DNA from: Isoetes taiwanensis
Taxonomy: Eukaryota; Streptophyta; Lycopodiopsida; Isoetales; Isoetaceae
Reading direction: 5' to 3'
DNA length: 64,000 nucleotides
NCBI GenBank assembly: GCA_021234155.1
Contig: JAJEKV010000059.1
Span: forward strand, 8,996,779 to 9,060,778
Positions 59,575 to 64,000 of this stretch are shown in pieces. A model generated the notes under the pieces. The model was not told where the DNA came from. It did no database searches and worked only from the letters and a program-made list of their open reading frames with translations. How positions within the stretch are numbered: the first letter of the stretch is position 1; each line of letters starts with the position of its first letter. The position numbers and the translations under genes were made by a program.

Positions 59575-59825
59575 CTGAAACTTCTTCTTGAAAGCATTAT
59601 ATTCCAACATCATTCTCTCTTCAGCTTCACGTTCTCCTGTCGCCAAAGACATGTCAGACTGCTTAAGTGCATGGGAGATTAGCTTCTATTGTATATAGCT
59701 ACCATGCCCAGCATACTTTGAAGCTGAGATCTTGTCTCTGCCAGTTCTGTCTGTGTGTTGAACAAGGATTCTTTGAGTTCGTTCAACTCCAAAAGTGCTG
59801 CATCATGGTCCTCTTTCAATTGCAA
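59575..59825 (-). pseudogene. Two coiled-coil exons of an unidentified protein
   Basis: Exon 59,703-59,825 (41 codons) reads LQLKEDHDAALLELNELKES with heptad-like leucines and ends AETRSQLQSMLGM at an ATG|GTAGC donor. Exon 59,575-59,658 (28 codons) reads SDMSLATGEREAEERMMLEY then NAFKKKFQ and ends at CAG|GTTCT. Both are phase 0 and join in frame. A long coiled-coil protein is likely; family not recognised. Confidence 0.4.
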
Positions 59826-62464
59826 CTATGTCTGCTCCTTATCGAAGAGCCAGCTAGATAAACAACCTACGCATAAGCATGCACAAGAAACTTAGAGCAG
59901 AGTTAGATCTAGAGTTTTTGAATGTCTGGCTCTGCATTCTCGATTGCATAATACGACAGTGGCAGAGGACGGTCTAGACATAGCCTTTTGGCGCTTTCTC
60001 GATCTCGTCATTATCCAGCTGATGGAAAGACACCCTGAATTCCCAATCTACAGTTACACATTATCTCGAAGGTCAAGAACTCGATAGTTAGCTCAAAATG
60101 GAAGCATAAACTGAAAAAGTAAGCCGGTCTTTGGATTCACCCTTTGCGATGCCGCTCCAAGTGATGCCATATAAGCTGATTGATTATGAACCTTATTAAG
60201 TCCAAGTTTAGTCTTCCTAGATTATATTGAAAAAGTGGGATAAGGAAATAATTTTGAGGTCTTCGAATACCAGCATATCTTCCAGAAACAAGTGCTAACC
60301 AAGTCAGTCTCTTTCAGCCTTATTTGCATTGCATCCAATGCCGTGTACTGCCATTCTATGCCAATCTTCTCTTTACTGTTGCAATCTTATCAGATGTTGA
60401 GAAACAGATGCACGAGGCAACTTGTATGTACCCCCATATTTTACACATCTACCCATGTGTGCAGCAATATAAGTGTAAGACCTTTTACTTTAAGCAAGGC
60501 AATAATCTGAAGCCAAGAGTTGCTGCACATAAAGGACATGTTTGAACTTGCAAGATTTAGTTGAAGATTCCAAGCTGGATTGCACAATTTTCCTGGATTT
60601 CCGGGATAGCATAATGTTTCAGCTACATGGCACAAGAAACAATAAAACTTTATTGTATTGTATAGGAAGGTGCATACAGAAGCCTCCAAAATGTATGGAA
60701 TAAATGCTAGAGCATGGTGTTCTAAAGCCCAATCTCTTGGCATTTGAAACAACTTGGTTAGACGGTGAAGGCAAGAGCAAAACTAGGTTCATATATGGGG
60801 GTACAGTTTGGCCACTTCAGTTCGTAGAATATCAATTTACATATGCAGCCCTGGTAAAGACAGTTATAGAAGACGTTTTTAGCCCTTTGCACACTAACAC
60901 TTCATTCCTAAAATGGATTGAAACTGTACTCATATCCAATGAATTGGAGATGCCACTGGTTTCCGAGCATTTAAAACAGCCACCACGTCCTACATCAAAA
61001 ACGTCATGGGATGAAGCTCTCTTAATGAATTTGGTATAGGAAAACATGCAATACCTCTTTTTGACCAACATCTGCAGAGAAGACGGAAAATCGTCCTTTC
61101 CTTTGAACAACAGAAATGTCAACTGCAGGTTGGAAGTGGCAAGCCGTTCAACAAACTTCCCCATAACTTATGCTAGCATATAGTGACAGAAGTATGCACC
61201 CTACAAAGCTTAGCTTACAGATTCCCATGTACGTTACATTTTTTCTGGAGATGGATAATCACATCTGCATGTCGGAAAAGATGCAGGCTTCTTCCCGGAA
61301 ATGATGCAGGCGAATCCTAGCAACATAGAGGAGCCATAACCACTGTCAATGAAGAATGGATCTGAAGCTGTCAAAAAGAAATGCAAACAATAAAAATACA
61401 AATCGAAAAAAGAAAGATGGGTTTCGTTCAAACCTGGGTATACAAACACAAGCAGACCACCATAAGCACGAGATGGCTAGAAATCAAGAACGATTTGTAA
61501 AGACTTGTCATTTCAAAACGAATAGCAATCTATTACAAATTATAGCCCTAAACAATTGGCAAATATAAGTACTGACCTGAAATTCTCGCACTTGCCTTTG
61601 CTGCTCCGCTTGCTTCCGCCCAACATCACTTAGAAATTCCCCAAGTCAAAGGCCCACTGTTCATTGACCACTTCGCAAATGCCTTGCCAAGGAAAAAGGC
61701 GCGAAAATGGCTTTGCTCTTCGTCTCCTCGTTCTCAATAAAGCACATCATTCAATAAATCGTCCGCATATGAGGGAAAAATCTAGATTAAGCACAAGAAA
61801 AACGCAAAGCAAGTTATTAATTCTTCGCTTAGAGGGAAAATACGGCACCGAATCCGCCGGGCCATTGTTACTGTTCGAATTGGCAAAGCCGTTTCTTCCC
61901 TTGGAAATCGACCGGATTGAGTGAAGAAAATGAGATGGGTAGAATAGATAGAGAGGCGAGAGGGATGGAAAGGAATCGCCCACTAGGGCGTGATGGTCAC
62001 CATAGCCATCTCTAAAACCTAGTCCGCACAAGAGAAGCCGCTTTTCAAATTTCATTCTCAGTAGCTCAACCAAAAGGCTAAATCGAAATCCGAGAATTTC
62101 ACCGAACTCACTCTTGTTGTTTGTTTGCCCTACAAATCCGACCACAAATCCAAGATAGAAAGTTCCGCAGATTCGAAAAGCGTCCCGGTCCGACCGGCCA
62201 AGTCACAAATTTGAACTACGGATGCTCCAAATTGGAAAGCATAAGAGGAAAAAGGCTTATGCGACCGACGAAATCCCATTATGCAAAGGGAGTCGCCGGA
62301 AGGAAGAGCCATATCCGCATGTCCAAGAAGACGGACCTTGCCTCAACACCTTAATTTGAATCTAATGGATGTACGCTCGTAGAGGTTTAGTGGAAGCTTT
62401 GTATTTGTGTCATTAATTTTTCTTTGCCAACTTATAACAAGGCATTAATTACACTAAATAAATT
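59826..62464. other. Unresolved region with exon-like scraps
   Basis: Possible minus-strand pieces: MASLGAASQRVNPKTGLLFQ at about 60,118-60,177; SDVGRKQAEQQRQVREFQ before a CAG|GTCAGT donor at about 61,573-61,630; a strong polypyrimidine acceptor (TTTCTTTTTGACAG) near 61,365. A plus frame at 60,704-61,039 (111 codons, WIETVLISNELEMPLVSEHL) is open but unidentified. No consistent gene model emerges. Confidence 0.3.
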
Positions 62465-62840
62465 ATTGAAGGAAAATGCCTAATTTCAAGGATGGGCCGG
62501 TCTATATAAAATGCCCCGATTGAATCCCTAGATCTAGCGACATCAAAGCCCCAAATAAAGGTGCTTGGGTTGATTGAAGTGTCACCGTCTGGACCGTCCA
62601 TCTCGAGAGATGGACGGCCAAGATCAATCTTTCAACAATTTCCTTGCACCTTCCTTAACCTTTAAATCAAGGGCCAAAGATTCTTCACGTGCCCGATCGA
62701 GCCAGGATGGGGTGCATGCTCATCCATGCTTCATGCATGCCCCCATCAAATCCAAGGGGCTATTGTGGCGACACCTCAAAAATACCGCGAGGGAATAATC
62801 TCTACCTACTTTCACCCCCATAGGACCCATAATATAATTG

Positions 62841-62871
<31 letters not shown>

Positions 62872-63243
62872 CCTATGAAAGTAGGTAGAGATTATTCCGT
62901 CACAAATTTTGAGGTGTCGCCACAATAGTCAATACTGATTTGATGGGGGGCATGCATGGGGCATGCATGGGGCATGCACCCCATCCCTCGGGTGGCCGAC
63001 GCACGCCGTAAATCGTGGCCCTTGATTTTGGGAGGTTAAGGAAGGTGCAAGGAAGTTGCCGGGTAAAACTTGATCTCTACCGTCCATCTCTCGAGATGGA
63101 CTACCGAAATGGTGACACTTCATCAACCCAAAGTAGCCCCCTTTATTTTAATGGCTTTTGATGGGCCCGTTAGATCTAGGGATTCAATTGGGGCATTTTA
63201 TCTGGACCGTCCATCCTTGAAATTAGGGCATTTTCCTTCAACA
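62465..63243. mobile_element. ~780-bp foldback element with (TA)n apex
   Basis: Arms 62,465-62,837 and 62,866-63,243 are inverted copies (~85% by eye): ATTGAAGGAAAATGCC at the left end matches GGGCATTTTCCTTCAA at the right end, and CCATCTCGAGAGATGGACGG at 62,598 matches its inverted partner near 63,082. The apex is a (TA)n run at 62,838-62,865. The arms share the GGGGTGCATGC...CATGCATGCCCC style and ACCTTCCTTGCACC-like text with the 47.5-52.0 kb foldback, so the two may be one family. No coding capacity. Confidence 0.8.
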
Positions 63244-63248
63244 AAAAA

Positions 63249-63296
63249 AAAAGGGCATTTCATATTTAATGTTTATTAAATATGAAATGCCCTTTT
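63249..63296. repeat. Perfect 22-bp-stem hairpin
   Basis: AAAAGGGCATTTCATATTTA(AT), loop GTTT, then the exact complement ending AAATGCCCTTTT. It touches the right end of the foldback. Confidence 0.85.
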
Positions 63297-63718
63297 GTTG
63301 TGGGCTTCTGTTGTGGGCCGTCGGATTTAAATACTTAATCTCGGCCGTTGGTGGGTAGATGTCAACATTAATTGCATATTTTGTGAGGTGTGATTGACAA
63401 TTAATGTGACCCAAGTGGGGCAATCTTAGATTTGCGAAATTTGTTTTCCTTTCTCGTCTATGGCAGCGGAATGCTATGGCGGCCCACAACTGATTCAGAA
63501 CAGGGGCTTTCCATTCGTAGCGGCCCACAACAGAGTGCATGGCATGTATGGCTTTTTTCCCTTTTACTGTAAAACCATAGCCGTGGCCAATGGCAACCTC
63601 TTCTGGAATGCAATGAAGCATAGGATTCTGAATCGATTAATCTTTCTGCACTGTGATGAAGGTTTTCAACATATAGAATGTCTAACTGGCACCGACTAAC
63701 ACCAAACTGGCGGCCTGA
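63297..63718. other. No supported gene
   Basis: Contains TE-like text (CTCGGCCGTTGG, GCCGTCGGATTT) and a plus open frame at 63,460-63,699 without recognisable motifs; it precedes the pyruvate kinase fragment. Confidence 0.35.
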
Positions 63719-63843
63719 GCTATTTTCGTATATACCACAAGTGGAAATATGGCCTCTCTGCTTTCTAGGAATCGTCCAGACAGCCCTATATTTGCATTTA
63801 CAGATTCAGTGCATGTTCGGCAAAAGCTGAATTTGGAGTGGGG
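63719..63843 (+). pseudogene. Pyruvate kinase C-terminal-domain fragment
   Basis: Reads [20 protein letters not shown] then [20 protein letters not shown] and WG, the C-terminal domain of plant pyruvate kinases (pattern VFT--G-MA-LLS--RP--PIFAFTD---VR--LNL-WG). The usual next segment (IPFRL-F-DDME--L) is missing; the frame breaks at 63,843. An in-frame TGA lies just upstream (63,716) and may be intron. Pyruvate kinase makes pyruvate and ATP from phosphoenolpyruvate; this ~41-residue piece cannot. Confidence 0.7.
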
Positions 63844-64000
63844 AAGCTATTGATGAGCTTGAGCAAAGGCTCAAACTTGGTGGATTCAGTTTTGCTTTTC
63901 CAGCGATTCGTTGTAAGTTCAAGCCAACGGAATCAACTCTTCAAATATGTGAAGAGAGTGGTACAGACCTGGCACAGGCAGTGAAATGTGCTAAGCGGAA
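63843..64000 (+). CDS. Unidentified ORF fused after the pyruvate kinase fragment, runs off the window
   Basis: Open frame of 52 codons to the window end: [52 protein letters not shown]. It is not part of pyruvate kinase. The character suits real coding sequence, but the family is not recognised. It starts in a different frame from the kinase piece with no intron signal between, which suggests a fusion of fragments. Confidence 0.35.

Noticed and set aside
60704-61164. Overlapping plus and minus ORFs of ~110 codons
   Set aside because: Both are open over the same DNA and neither resembles a known family, so neither is called.

Overview
The window is AT-rich nuclear DNA that most resembles a repeat-laden land-plant genome. 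Evidence for a plant: an exon of a plant-type neutral/alkaline invertase, the last exons of a plant EamA (drug/metabolite) transporter, short exon-like pieces of PHO1-type (SPX), mitochondrial-type Obg GTPase and pyruvate kinase genes, U2-type introns, and a hAT transposon with 8-bp target duplication. The sequence does not name the species. Penelope-like retroelements (PLEs) this prominent are unusual for flowering plants, so a non-flowering plant is a reasonable but unproven guess.

Layout. 1-239: 3' end of a transporter gene (+). 240-3,791: gene-poor DNA whose right part is one arm of an old foldback element. 3,835-26,494: a head-to-tail array of ~4.8-kb units (family A), four complete and one partial, inserted in the (TA)n apex of that foldback; the other arm follows at 26,541-27,650. 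27.7-32.2 kb: mostly featureless, with small duplications and one orphan invertase exon (-). 32,731-43,729: an apparently intact PLE-like element (family B, - strand) with two ~3.2-kb direct repeats (pLTRs), an ORF1 of ~547 codons and a 699-aa reverse transcriptase without a recognisable GIY-YIG endonuclease. 43,768-44,911: a 5'-truncated family A pLTR. 44,912-56,010: a third, non-autonomous family (C, - strand) with ~2.5-kb pLTRs, an AT-hook ORF and a decayed ORF1, split by a ~4.5-kb foldback element; one C pLTR carries a 672-bp hAT insertion. 56-64 kb: gene-poor DNA with a mosaic of gene fragments and further foldback hairpins.

How the parts relate. Families A, B and C share little overall sequence but keep the same architecture. 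Each pLTR starts right after a (TA)n tract and ends near GGCTT/GCTAG-TATATA. Each contains a conserved intron 3' end (CTAA-type branch point, then TGCAG|GTAAC). Each internal region ends in a hairpin followed by CGGTWGGAGGYAGG and another (TA)n. The elements lie head to tail (C, A, B) or in a tandem array, joined at (TA)n tracts that are also the apices of foldback palindromes. I read this as one lineage of endonuclease-less PLEs that primes at (TA)n breaks; the targeting mechanism is inference.

Caution on sequence quality. Copies of the same repeat differ mostly at CAG/CTG trinucleotides (CAG read as CGG or CGAG, CTG as CCG or ACG). This looks like basecalling error at CHG-methylated sites rather than evolution, and it breaks several ORFs artificially.
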